From Lumbricus rubellus (lineage: Eukaryota > Annelida > Clitellata > Crassiclitellata > Lumbricidae): DNA of 64,000 bases. The stretch is taken from NCBI GenBank assembly GCA_945859605.1, contig OX243816.1:31018074-31082073 (forward strand), in the 5' to 3' direction. Shown here piece after piece: positions 46,501-57,245 of the stretch. Each line of letters starts with the position of its first letter. The stretch's first letter is position 1. Under the pieces are notes generated by a model that was not told where the DNA came from, did not search any database, and saw only the letters and a list, made by a program, of their open reading frames with translations. Position numbers and translations under genes: made by a program.

Positions 46501-46690
46501 CGGACAAATGGAGCTTTTAGATTCCGAATGTAATCTCCAGGATTTCTATGAACTGCAGCAGGATCAACTCAATGCCATTTGCGTCTACGACATGTACTAC
46601 GACAGGAAGAGAAACGAGATTCTGCGCATTCACTACGACTGGAATACTGAGGTTACCACTTTAACCATCTTCCGTTTCACAGAAGAATGA
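43557..46690 (+). CDS. F-box/beta-propeller gene, copy C (exons 2-4, exon 1 deleted)
   Basis: Exons 43557-43618, 44295-44502 and 45819-46690 are open and in phase. The F-box (LQDLPMELLECILVKV...VCSQWSSILSTNSFRIRLH) is close to A, D and F. The propeller ends IFRFTEE. No ATG exon or TGACGTCA precedes it: at about 43035 the pre-promoter sequence tatatggcgct jumps directly to sequence that in D lies in intron 1 (cacgacgatcaacctgaac), so promoter and exon 1 were removed. Intron 3 holds two element insertions. Without a start it is non-functional on its own; splicing from an upstream copy would be in phase. Confidence 0.7.
44865..45029 (-). mobile_element. GGCGGATCCAG-family element, copy 2
   Basis: The minus-strand start caggggcggatccaggaggt, then ccaatccggccatggcc, matches 61384 onward. 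An internal duplication of the gtcccatg phrase is seen. The far end is indistinct. Confidence 0.5.
45226..45656. mobile_element. hAT-like element with CAGGGATGCCACTC ends, 431 bp
   Basis: Left CAGGGATGCCACTCAG, right the complement of CATGGATGCCACTCTG: 14 of 16 bases pair. The inner sequence is T/A-rich with gatctag/gatctgacc phrases in both arms. No 8-bp duplication is recognisable. Located in intron 3 of copy C only. Confidence 0.6.
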
Positions 46691-47944
46691 ATTACCATGG
46701 AAACGGATGTTGACGATTGGGACAATTTTTTTATTAGCCTAAATAATTTCGATTTCTCTTGGCATGGACGTGACGTATTGCCACTATTATCTGCATTGTA
46801 GGCCTAATTATAAATTGATGAACTGTGTTTAAAAAAACCTATCACAGAAATATACTTGATTAGAATTCGTTTACACAAATTAATCAGGTTGCCTGTAAAA
46901 AATCGTTCTTATTTGCTCTACTTGTTTTACAAAACTGATCTATGTTAAAGACCTAAACCGTTTACATTTGGACTATCTGTTTGCAATATTGGGTTACCTT
47001 AAAAACATCGTTTTTCATTGATATGTGCTTTACATTTCAATAGAAATTCATATAAATTCCGGTTGTTTTTCTCTATTGACATACATGTAGGCAAAACAGA
47101 ATGATGAGCGTCGCCCATGCACAATCGACGACAAAGGTCCTTCAGTCGAATTATTTTTGCGCTACATAATATACTTTTGTGGCTCACGGTCGAGCAGGGT
47201 CGTTGAGAAAAATTATTGGCCTCTGGGCAGAGCAGTTTCGTGGACCATAAGCTGTTTTAAATCTTTACGAGAAAATTGTCCGAAACAAGTTGTTATAATG
47301 GCTTCTAGCCTACAGCATGAATATTTCCCCATTCATTTTAGTCACAGCACGGATATGTTTATTGCTAAAAACTTCAAAGTATCTATTACCGATGCTGGAC
47401 CTGGCCAACGTCGCCATGCAGCATTCATATCACATAATAATGTTAGTGACTTCATATCACATTCGATAGTTAGGCCTAATGTTAGTGACTTCGTCTGACT
47501 TCTGACCCTCCCCCTCAACTGGAAAGAGGTAGATAGGCCTATAGGCCTACCAATGGCAGTGGGTAGGCCTAAGTGGGAGCAATAGTAAATTAGCAATAAA
47601 CTTTAACTGCCTATAAAATTATCATAGTGACTGCAAATTAATACAGTAATTTCATATCGTTGTAGCAGAATTAATAAACATGAATGCCGATGCAGGAAAT
47701 AGCATTGCAAGATTACATGCAAAACTTGTCCCGTTCTCAACATATTTAAGCGCATAGCAGATTTTAATTCAGCCCTGCCCGGACGATGATCAGGTTTTGA
47801 TATTAAATTTACGAACTGATAATGGATTTAATTCGCTTTAAACGATTAACGAGTTTATAACAGAGGATGCAATAAAAATGCCTTGAATCATCTGCTACGA
47901 AAAATTGATAAAACAGAACCTTCTGCTTGTAACCATAGGAATCG
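46691..47944. other. C downstream flank, duplicated unit
   Basis: Collinear with the region after B. Small indels between the two include several TAGGCCTA/TAGGCTA differences used in the findings. No gene called. Confidence 0.6.
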
Positions 47945-48275
47945 GTGCCCACGGCGGCGCACATCGCTAACATTGCTCGTGTGTGCGAGTTAGTTTGCAG
48001 TCAAGACAATGGCGGCCCTGCAAGCAAATTTCTCCCCGACCTGCATCGCCTCTCGGCCCAATTGTCTGGCGAAGCAAGAGAAACCAGTTACTTGTTCCAG
48101 CGCCTGTCAATCATTATTCAGCGATTCAATGCGATTTCAATGCACAGCAGTTTTTTCCTCCTTGTTCTTGACTCGGACGCCGCTTCAGAGTTTAAATTGC
48201 CCATTAATATCTGACATCCTAAAGTTCATAGATATATCGGGTAATTTAAAATAATAATAATAACAATAATAATAA
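47945..48275 (+). mobile_element. 5'-truncated non-LTR retrotransposon 3' end, paralogous copy
   Basis: Duplicated together with the gene: the frame carries GEARETSYLFQRLSIIIQRF and ends in the same lpini-stop, followed by the same tail and (AAT)n. One copy is present here, against two head-to-tail fragments after B. Confidence 0.45.
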
Positions 48276-48355
48276 TAATGACAATTTATATGGCGCTGTA
48301 ACTCAGCCATGCATGTGCAATATATACAATAGGCTATTATACCATGTCCATTGCG

Positions 48356-48400
48356 TGACGTCACAATATACTGCTTCCCGACGCCATTATCTATTTCAGA
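48356..48400 (+). promoter_or_regulatory. Promoter block of gene D
   Basis: TGACGTCA at 48356-48363 and ACGCCATTATCTATTTCAGA at 48381-48400, 248 bp before the ATG. Preceded by an (AAT)n run and tgacaatttatatggcgc, as in F. Confidence 0.6.
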
Positions 48401-48603
48401 CGGACAACTTCCTTAATATCATGTTATCTTAATAACTTTCGTCGATATCGTTTTGGTGTTGCCATATCCTTGGTTATCCTCGTTCGATCTGCTCGTTGCT
48501 TACCTACCTGCGACCGTTTGGTGTTTCTTGCAATATTGACGTTTATTTGGACAAAGGAGACGTTGGGAAATTCTTCTGTCACGCCTAACACTTCCTTTCT
48601 ACT

Positions 48604-49744
48604 ATGTCGACGAAACGAACTTCTGATGAATCCAATGACGATGAGCAAAGTAAGTAAAAACAAGAAAAATGCAATTGGTTTGCCGGTGTCACGAAAAGGA
48701 TTATCCCCTCTGAAAGCTATCCGGGGGGATGAATTAATCTATCCCCCCGGATGGAATTAACCGGTCTAGACTATCCGGGGGGATAGACCATTCTATCCCA
48801 TTTTTGAAAAATGTGCATAATTAAAATAATTATACTCTAATCAAAATTTAAAGTGACTCTAATTGTTTTAAGTGACCTAAGCAATGCTGAGAGAAAGGCA
48901 ACTCGAAATTATTTAGTGTCTCCGAGTGTTTTTAAGTGTTTTAAATGTTTTAAGTGCTATAAAAACAAAGCAAAACAAATTATCTAGTAGGAATAAACAT
49001 ACCTGTTAGTGTCATTGTTCAAAACAAAGCAGATTAAAATTAATTTGCAAAAATAAATGTACGCGGAAGTGTTATTTTTGACTTTTCCTCAATTTGGGGG
49101 ATACTATTAATATGGGGGATACTCTATTTCGTGACAGGCATATAATTATTGCTGCTTGCATTATCGAGGACCATAAACTACATAAGCTCTGGACAATGTA
49201 TAATGACGTATTAAGATGGCTCTAACCCTAAACCAAACCGAACCCCACGACGATCAACCTGAACATAACCGACACTCTTGTAACCTGATCCTAAACGACA
49301 CTCATGTAACCTGATCCTAACCGACACTCATGTAACCTGATCCTAACCGACACTCATGTAACCTTATCCTAACCGACACTCATTTAACCTGATCCTAACC
49401 GACACTCATGTAACCTGATCCTAACCGACACTCATGCAACCTTATCCTAACCAACACTCATGTAACCTGATCCTAACCGACACTTGCCGCAGTCTTCTCT
49501 GACTGAAATAGTTTTGTGATGAACACTTGAAAAGTCGGTCAGAACTTCTTAGACTGCACTTCACCCAGTTTTAATTTGTTTACGCACATTCAGTAGCGCA
49601 AGTTGCACATGAGCATTGAACACGCATTATGATCGGCTGCTTTCACTGTGCTGTGCTTGAGAAAGTGTGTAGGCTAAATTTAAGAATGTGATATCATATC
49701 ATATCTGCTATTTTTTCACATTGGTATGTTAACTGTTTGTTCCG

Positions 49745-49775
<31 letters not shown>

Positions 49776-52700
49776 AAATGGTTAGGTCTCTATTAAGTTA
49801 CATTTTTCAAACTGTTGCATAGGTTTTACAGACGTCTCACCATTGTAGCCTATGCATTGCTGTTATTAGGCTACGTTCGGTCTTTTGCGTCAATAAAGAC
49901 CACTAAAGATCTACTTTGTTATTCTGCTTTAGCACTGTTCAAGAATCAGGACAATGCCAAACGTGCAAATGTCGACTCAAATAGCGACACAACGGTAAGA
50001 TATAGATAGGCCTAGTCTATTGCGATCAACCGTAATCGCAAATTACGATCAAAACTTAGCGATTTTTTCAACAGTCTGATAGTTGGAACACTTCTCTGGG
50101 GAAAAAACGCTTGTTAGCACTCAGTGCTATCAATAGCAATTAACTTCAAAAGTAATAATTTGCGTCTACATGCGTCATGAGCTTTTGTCGGTTTGGAGCC
50201 TTCTGGCAAAAACTTGTTTAAAATTAGGTTATTGGAAAATATCTCAATAACGGCTAGTCTATGGACAGTTGCAAGAAAATGAGAAAATTTCACGCGGCTA
50301 AAATAATACAGAAAAGTTGACAGTCAATATAGTTAACAAATATCGATTTGATCTTGCTTAATCTGCTCCCTTTTAAATTCGTGACTAATTCTAGACAGTA
50401 TCATCTGTGAAATCAGACGTATAATTATGCTGAGTTCTGGACTGCGTTCATTTCGTCAAACTCGGTTTAACCTCCTGATATACGTTTTTACATTGAATGA
50501 ATGAAAGTGTGCTTTGTTGTCCTATGCATTGGTGCTATATGTACGACTCTGTTCTAACATTATTTTGGTCCGTGTCTTTGGAATACGCTATACATCGAGC
50601 TGTTCGAATCTGAGATTATAACTGATTAGCCATCGCTTGCTTTTCTCAAAACCCATTTTGTCTCTCGGGGCCTTGGACAGTAGATGCACCTCTGAAGGGT
50701 TCAATATTCTATGCATTGCTGCTCTATGTACGACTCTGCTTTAACATTACTGCGCTTATTTGATTCTAATAGTAATGCTGAAGAGTTTTTGGGAAATGTG
50801 TTAACTCTTGATATCGTAAAATGTTAACGTGTAGTTGCAAGATCTACCACTGGAGCTACTTGAATGCATCCTCGTTAAAGTCGTAGCTACGGAAGTTATG
50901 GATTTGAAGCTGGTCAAAGATGTATGGAAAGAAAAAGCTGATCTGGTGATAGATCGGCTGGGAACTGTTTGTTCGCAATGGAGCAGCGTCCTATCGACCA
51001 ACTCCTTCCGAATTAAACTTCACAGAATTCTAGATTGCACTGGTTAGTTCATGAAACAAAAAATTGTTCAATTTCATTGTGACAAACCGCAGACTGATTA
51101 CAATAATATTATTCATAGAATATATGAACGGATGAGAGCACGTTGTCACAGGGTCCAACTCAAGTCACAAAATGATGCAAAAATAAGCTCAATTATAAAT
51201 TTTATGCTGAAACGAAAAAAACAAATTTCAGATTAAAATTTTAGATGGAAATTAAGTGGTTGTGGAATAGTTTAGAATCACTTGGTTATGTGTGCGTCAC
51301 GGTCACGGTCACGGTTCTGATGCTAGGCAGAATCATATGCAACGGTCTCAAATTTTTGTGGATAAGCCTATAATCAAGAGATCAAATTATCGACATTTCA
51401 AAAAAGTAAATTGAAATGAAAATAGAAACTGAATGTTTTCATGAATCGTGATTCAACATTACATCAATAAATAATGTTATTGCGTAACTATGGGTTTATT
51501 TTCAATAGCCTACACACGCCCACCTGTACCTGGCAGTTGAGGTTTACGATTGCCAGATTGCCTTGGCTTTACAAAACCGTAAAGATTCGGCGCACTCTGT
51601 ATAATTATAACATTTTGCATTCCCGCGCGTCGTCCGATATAGCGTTAATAATAATATAGTGTTAACGATTAAGGTCCTTTTAAGTTTAGGTTCATTGCGC
51701 ATGCTCATTGGACGTTTTAGGTATCATGTATAATAGCAAAGTGAATGTGACCACTGGTTGTGCCGGTGTCAACATGCGCAGACTGCACGTGCATGAATGC
51801 ATGTATGTTAATAATAATGATTATATTTCACGTTATAAGAATATTTATTCACACACGCCTACGTAGGCCTATCGTGTCTTTAGCGTAATAAGCACTGTAA
51901 AATGATGATTTCAGCCGAGGAGATGATTCTTGTGGAAGTCTTACACGAGTCTCCGCCAACTCAGTCAGAATTCCGCGCAGTGACTACAATGAATGAAGAA
52001 ATATTCATGCTGAACAAGCCACGTGATCAAAACTCTACGATCTATGTTTTTGATCGCAACAATGTGGCTGTGGTGAAAGATATTATCCCGCTACCAGGAA
52101 AAGATCCGGTGTGCATTGCAGCTTGCAACGTGTCCAACTGCATCTATGTTGGCCTGCGAAAGCAAATCGCTCACTGCCTTTCAATCCTACGCATTTCGAA
52201 AGATGCTGAACATCAGTTTAGCATATCGCCATGGATAGAAGATCACAGACTGTCTATCTATGTGATATCCGTCACCGCCAATGGTAACCTGATAATAATC
52301 TCAGAGAAGCACCAATGGGAACCTCATGTCTTAAGCATATACGATGCGAATGGTTTCTTGCAACAGGAAATACAGATTTCCCAAGATATTGATTCATCCA
52401 AATATAGAGGCGTAATTCAGAGGTCAAACGGAAACTTCATATTGACCTACGTCGGGAAGCAGAGGCTCAGTAATACGAAGATATCGGAGATCGATGCGAG
52501 TGGAAGCGTTGTACGTCAATATCAGTCAGCATATAATTTTGGTGATGTTTTTGTCAGTTTTGCAGATATTCATGGAAAAATTGTGATATCTCAGCGTTGC
52601 GGGATAATGGAACTTATAGATTCCGAACTTAATCTCCAGTACTCTTATTTTCTGAAGCAGGATCAACTCGATTCCATTTGTGTCTACGACTTGCATTACG

Positions 52701-52786
52701 ATGGGAAGAGAAACGAGATTCTGCGCATTCACGATGTCTTTAGTATTGCGACCAACACTTTAACTATCTTTCGTTTCACAGAATAA
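48604..52786 (+). CDS. F-box/beta-propeller protein, copy D (complete, 4 exons)
   Basis: Exons 48604-48649, 49933-49994, 50835-51042 and 51915-52786 encode 395 aa. The N-terminus MSTKRTSDESNDDEQ precedes the LFKNQDNAKRANVDSNSDTT linker, the F-box LQDLPLELLECIL...VCSQWSSVLSTNSF and a propeller with FDRNN, LRISKD, YDANGFLQQE, EIDASGSVVRQY and DSELNLQ phrases. It ends IFRFTE, one Glu shorter than A and C. One unusual residue, Cys instead of Asp, sits at the exon 3 end (ILDCTG). Intron 1 is enlarged by a terminal-inverted-repeat element and a 26-bp minisatellite. The promoter block is intact, so this copy should be transcribed. Function as in copy A: probable SCF substrate receptor, inferred. Confidence 0.85.
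48683..49138. mobile_element. Terminal-inverted-repeat element in intron 1 of gene D
   Basis: Left CCGGTGTCACGAAA, right the complement of CCTGTCACGAAATAG; both ends continue with ATCCCC-type sequence. Just inside the left end, 12-bp arms ATCCGGGGGGAT (48719-48730) and ATCCCCCCGGAT (48741-48752) form a hairpin and the motif recurs at ~48773. About 456 bp, non-coding, absent from introns 1 of A and F. Confidence 0.6.
49265..49487. repeat. 26-bp minisatellite, ~8 units
   Basis: Unit of the form acactcatgtaacctgatc + ctaaccg with few substitutions. Copy C has a single related unit at the same place, so the array expanded after duplication. Confidence 0.85.
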
Positions 52787-52915
52787 TGAATTATCATGGA
52801 AAGAATGTTGACGATTGGGACAGTTTTTATTAAATAATTTCGATTTCTCTTGGCATGGACGTGACGTATTTCTACTATTATCTGCACTGTATTAATTATA
52901 AATAGCTGAACTGTG
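52787..52915. other. Gene D 3' flank
   Basis: Same tgttgacgattgggaca phrase as after the other copies; probable 3' UTR. Confidence 0.5.
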
Positions 52916-52919
52916 TTAA

Positions 52920-52982
52920 CCCTTTAATGCCGGAGTGTATAGGATTTCTCATACCATTTACTACCATCTCGGCATTAAAGGG
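52920..52982. mobile_element. 63-bp TTAA-flanked mini-element, copy 2
   Basis: Perfect 13-bp inverted repeats CCCTTTAATGCCG / CGGCATTAAAGGG, with TTAA on each side (52916-52919, 52983-52986). The paralogous positions after A (gtgttaaagat) and E (atgttaaagac) have one TTAA and no insert, which proves an insertion that duplicated TTAA. Related in size and centre to 24019-24080. Confidence 0.85.
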
Positions 52983-52986
52983 TTAA

Positions 52987-54210
52987 AGACTATAATAGTC
53001 ATATACGTTATATATTTACTTAGAATTTGTCTGCGTGAATCAGGTCATATTTAAAAAATCGTTTTACCTCGCGCCGTTTTAGACACCTGATCTGTGTTAA
53101 AAAACTGTCGTGTATATTTAGAATTTGTTTACATAAATCGGGTTACCTTTACAACATCGTGCTTCTTTGATTTGTGCTTTTCGTTTTAATAGAAATTCTA
53201 TTCTTTCCTCTACTGACGTGTAGGCAAGGCAGAATGATGAACGTCGCATATGCACAATCGACGACAAAGGTCCGTCAGTTGAATTAGTCATGCGATACGT
53301 ATAATAACCCTTTGGGGGTTCAAGGCTGATGCACGGGCGATGAGAAAATCTATGGCCCCCAAGGCAGAGCAGTCACGGGAACCCTAAGCTATCTTAAAGC
53401 TTTATGAGGAAATATTATCCGAAACAAGTTGAAATAATGAATGTGAGGGTGAGGGACCTACGACATTGTATAGGCTACGTATAATTATACAATTATGAAT
53501 ATTCAAACTATTTTTAAATTTAAAATTATTGTAAATGAATGTGTAAAAAGTCAAATTGTGCAATATTCTACATGGTGGGCCAAAAAAGAAATCCCAATCT
53601 GTTGCCAATGTTTTTGGCAAAAAATGTAAATTTTTAAATCAAGTTTTGCAGGCTTAATGGTAATTCATATCTACGCAAAACAGTCAAATTTCACCGCAAA
53701 ATGTCAAGCAGAGCACAAGTTATATTACTTTTGGTAAGTCCAAACACTAATTTGACGAGTCAAAACCATAACTCAACAAAACGTTTAAAAAAACACGATT
53801 TCACAAGCTCCCATCTAAAATAATTGATATAAAAAACTTGAAATTGCCAGATAATTATTGGTATTGTTAGTAAGAAAACAAACATGTACAAGCGTAGCCG
53901 CAGGTCACTGTGACATCAGTTATACGACAATCGAGTTGCAAAATGAAGAATGTTTTAGATTCATTATTTTGTTATTAAAACAATAAAATTTAAATATATA
54001 AAAAATTAAAATGGTCGAAGTTTCAATGACAGGTAAATAGTGTATTCAGATACATCGTGAGAAGAGTCTTAGAGCTTAAGCTATAGTCACCCGTTACAGT
54101 GATAAACAGTGAGAGTGGGCAAATTAAGAGTTAAATCGAGAGGTATAAGAAATATGTCTTTGATGTCGGCTCAACGTCAATATTATTGTTCTGCTTTCAT
54201 TTAGAACAAT
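52987..54210. other. D/E intergenic region
   Basis: Up to about 53440 homologous to the flanks of B and C; then unique AT-rich sequence. I searched for the F-box exon expected before copy E and found none. Confidence 0.5.
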
Positions 54211-54400
54211 CAATAGCCCCAAATTTCCGGATTTAAAACCGATGGATCATGAAGCGTGGAGAGCTATGCTGGAGAAATAGCGCAATCTGTGGCCAAAATC
54301 AAGAGTGATAAGGAAATTGATGGCCACATTGGAGTTGATATGGGAAGATTTTCCCCTGGATTGCATCATCAAAACCCTTTAAAGAAATACTCAGAACAAG
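54211..54400 (+). mobile_element. Possible decayed mariner-type transposase remnant
   Basis: One frame with a stop reads NFPDLKPMDHEAWRAMLEK, resembling the end of mariner catalytic domains (PDLxPxDyxxW), followed by a W-E-x-P-like region. No inverted repeats found. Weak call. Confidence 0.3.
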
Positions 54401-55258
54401 TGTGAGCACTGAGCACTGGTGGTGGACACATTGAACACAAGTTGTAAAGCAATATCGCGTTTATTTTATGACAATTAGGCCTATTTGAGATGTGACCTGA
54501 TAAAACTGTTCTTTGGTGTTACTTTTCGTTGCATTACGTGCACGGGTGGTCCGTGGATTTACTAAAAGTAATACAACAGTTGTACTGTTTCATATTATAT
54601 AGGCTACTCTAATGAGTTTTGTCTAGTTTGCGTAAATATGAATTGCCTTTAAGCCTGTAAAATTTGATTGAAAACTTAAAACTTACGATCAAGAGAGGAT
54701 ACTAGCAAAAAGTGGAAAATATTTTTTCCACAACCCTGTAGATAATGCGTGGGTTGCGGATCTTTCGATAGGCAAGATCATTTGGAACGGCTTCAGATTG
54801 TTTTGGATAGATTTTTGGATAGATTTGGATAGAGTTTGAGATAGGCCTACTAAATTATCAACACTGTAAAGAGTGAATTCAGATTTAAAATAAAAACTTA
54901 GTGTGTTCATGAATCAAGATTAAACACGACGTCAATGATCAATGCGAATTACGATTAAGTTCCTTTTAAGTTGAAGTCAATTGCGCATGCTCCTTGACGT
55001 TTGAATTAGCATGAATATCAAAGTCAATTTCCTGACTAGTCTCTATTTGTAGCCTATAGTCTACACGCGTAAATTGCACATGCATGAATGCACGTAGCTT
55101 ATCCTATGACATAAAACGTTAAATATAGGCTAATTATGAATATACGTCGTATGTTCATAATTATATTTCAATTTTCACGTTTCAAGAATATTCGTTATAA
55201 AACTTGTTGTTTCTTTAGCGCAATAAATAAATTAGAGTACCGTATATACTGTTTTCAG

Positions 55259-56117
55259 CCGAGGAGAACATTCAATTGGAAGTCCTACACAAGAATCCGA
55301 AATTTTACTCAGATATCCATTTTGTGACTACAACGAATGATGAAATATTCATGCTGTGCAGGTCATATGATCAATACACTACTATCTATGTTTTCGATCG
55401 CAACAATGTGTCTGTGATGAAAGATATCATCCCGCTACCAGGAAGCGAACCGAAGTGCATGGCAGCTTGCAACGTGACCAACTGCGTCTATGTTGGCTTA
55501 CAAAAGCAAATCGCTCACTGCCTGTCAGTGTTGCGCATTTCGAAAGATGCAGATCATCAGTTTAGCACATCGCCATGGATAGAAGATCACAGACTGTCTA
55601 TCTATGCGATGTCCGTCACCGCCAATGGCAGCTTGATATTGATTTCAGAGAAGCACCAATGGGAACCTCATGTCTTAAGCATATACGATGCGAATGGTTT
55701 CTTGCAACAGGAAATAACGTTTGCTCAAATTACTGATGCGCGCACATTTAGAAGCGTAATTCAGAGGTCAAACGGAAACTTCATAATGGCTTATGTCAGC
55801 AAACAGCATAATGGAATGCAGCTATCTGAGATCGACAGGAGTGGGAGCGTTGTACGTCGTCACATGTTGGAGAGAGTTTTGTAAGTTTCGCAGATATTTC
55901 TGGCAGAATTGTGATAGCCGAGCCTTTCGGAGAAATCGAACTGTTAGATTCCGAGTTCAATCTCCAGGATACTTATAGCCTACAGCAGGATCAAGGCAAG
56001 AACATGTACCTCTACGACGTGCACTACGACAGCGTGAGGAACGAGATTCTGCGCATTTATTGGGACTGGAGTACTGGAGATAAAGCTTTTAATATCTTCC
56101 GCTTCACAGAAGAATGA
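55259..56117 (+). pseudogene. F-box/beta-propeller pseudogene, copy E (exon 4 only)
   Basis: The exon 4 homologue starts after a normal CAG acceptor (55256-55258) and encodes the propeller up to EIDRSGSVV. There a deletion of 10 nt relative to A, near 55860, shifts the frame to a stop (55882-55884). The original frame resumes around 55890 and continues to IFRFTEE with stop at 56115-56117. No promoter, exon 1, exon 2 or F-box exon lies in the 2.4 kb upstream. The intron block preceding exon 4 (from ~55069) is retained. Confidence 0.85.
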
Positions 56118-57010
56118 ACCGTTGCATTGGATGTTGACGATGGGGATAATTTTTGTTAAATAATTTCGATTTCCCTTCGAATGAAGTGCCACTGTTATTT
56201 GCGCTGTTGTTAAAAATAGCTGAACTATGTTAAAGACCTATGCGCAACACATGCAGAATTTCTTTACATGAATGGAGCTACCTTTAAAACATAGTTCTAC
56301 AATAATTCGTGCTTTTCATTGTAATAAAAAAATTCAGTTCGTTCATTTATTGACATGAAGAATTACCACATTATTCAGCTGATTTGAAGTTTCAATTGAT
56401 TGTAATAATTGTCAGTAATATTATCTATTTAAAAGAAATAACTCTAGTCTTTTATATAGGCCTAGAACTACCCAGCCCAGGCCCGTAAAATTCGGCGGAC
56501 CTTTATGCATTTGCCTCTGCCCTTCTCGAGGGGGGTCTGGGTCTAAGGAGATTCTGCAAGACGAATACCTGTGCCACGTTTCTTCCATCTCTTTGCAGTT
56601 TGCACCACCTCGTTCCGAAAAGCCGCTCGTCCATAGAAAGTGCAAATGGACGTACGAGATTCAACGCCATTGCGCCTTGTGCAGTTACCCCACTTGACAC
56701 TCACGGTATTGTTCAGCTGCTCTCACCCGGCCATCTGTCTGCGCAATGGTGTCCCACTTAACCTTTGTGTCCTCTACGTACTCTTCATGTTCAGATTGAT
56801 CCTAAGTTCACCGCGGTTCATAGGTAGGCCCAGAGTTGTCTGAAAGCCGTCAATTTAAAATGAGTTTGGTAGCTTATGAAGTAATAAATGAATAACCTTT
56901 CTGCGGATTTCGATGGCTCTTCTAGGGGGAACGTCCCCAACTGCATCTCCGGGACCGTCCCAGATGGTTCCTAAAGACAACAAAGGCGTTGATCATACGC
57001 CATGCACGCC
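56118..57010. other. E/F intergenic spacer
   Basis: Near 56478-56560 a degraded fragment (ggcccgtaaaattcggcgga, gcatttgcc, gagggggg) recalls the 15061-16182 element ends. No gene called. Confidence 0.4.
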
Positions 57011-57168
57011 CCTCTCGCCGCGTAAGGACCTTGGGCAAGTCCTTCATTCACAACTGCTCAGCGCTTCGGTGTGCAACTCCGATGCAGTGTCCGCTCTGCA
57101 TTCGGGAGCGCCTGTGAGTAGATAGAGCTTGAAGGGGCGCTATAACAAGTGCACATACAAACAAACAA
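57011..57168 (+). repeat. SINE, head replaced or truncated
   Basis: Shares cgccgcgtaaggacctt, cattcgggagcg and gagcttgaaggggcgctata plus the acaaac tail with the minus-strand copy at 6868-7079; the tRNA-like head is not recognisable. Confidence 0.7.
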
Positions 57169-57245
57169 AACAAACCATGCACAGTAATAATGGTCAGACT
57201 AATTTTATCACAAAATTGATTGTAGTCTGCAGTTCTTGATATGTA

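Noticed and set aside
49265..49487. Interstitial telomere
   Set aside because: CCTAACC words occur only once per 26-bp unit; no run of TTAGGG-type hexamers.
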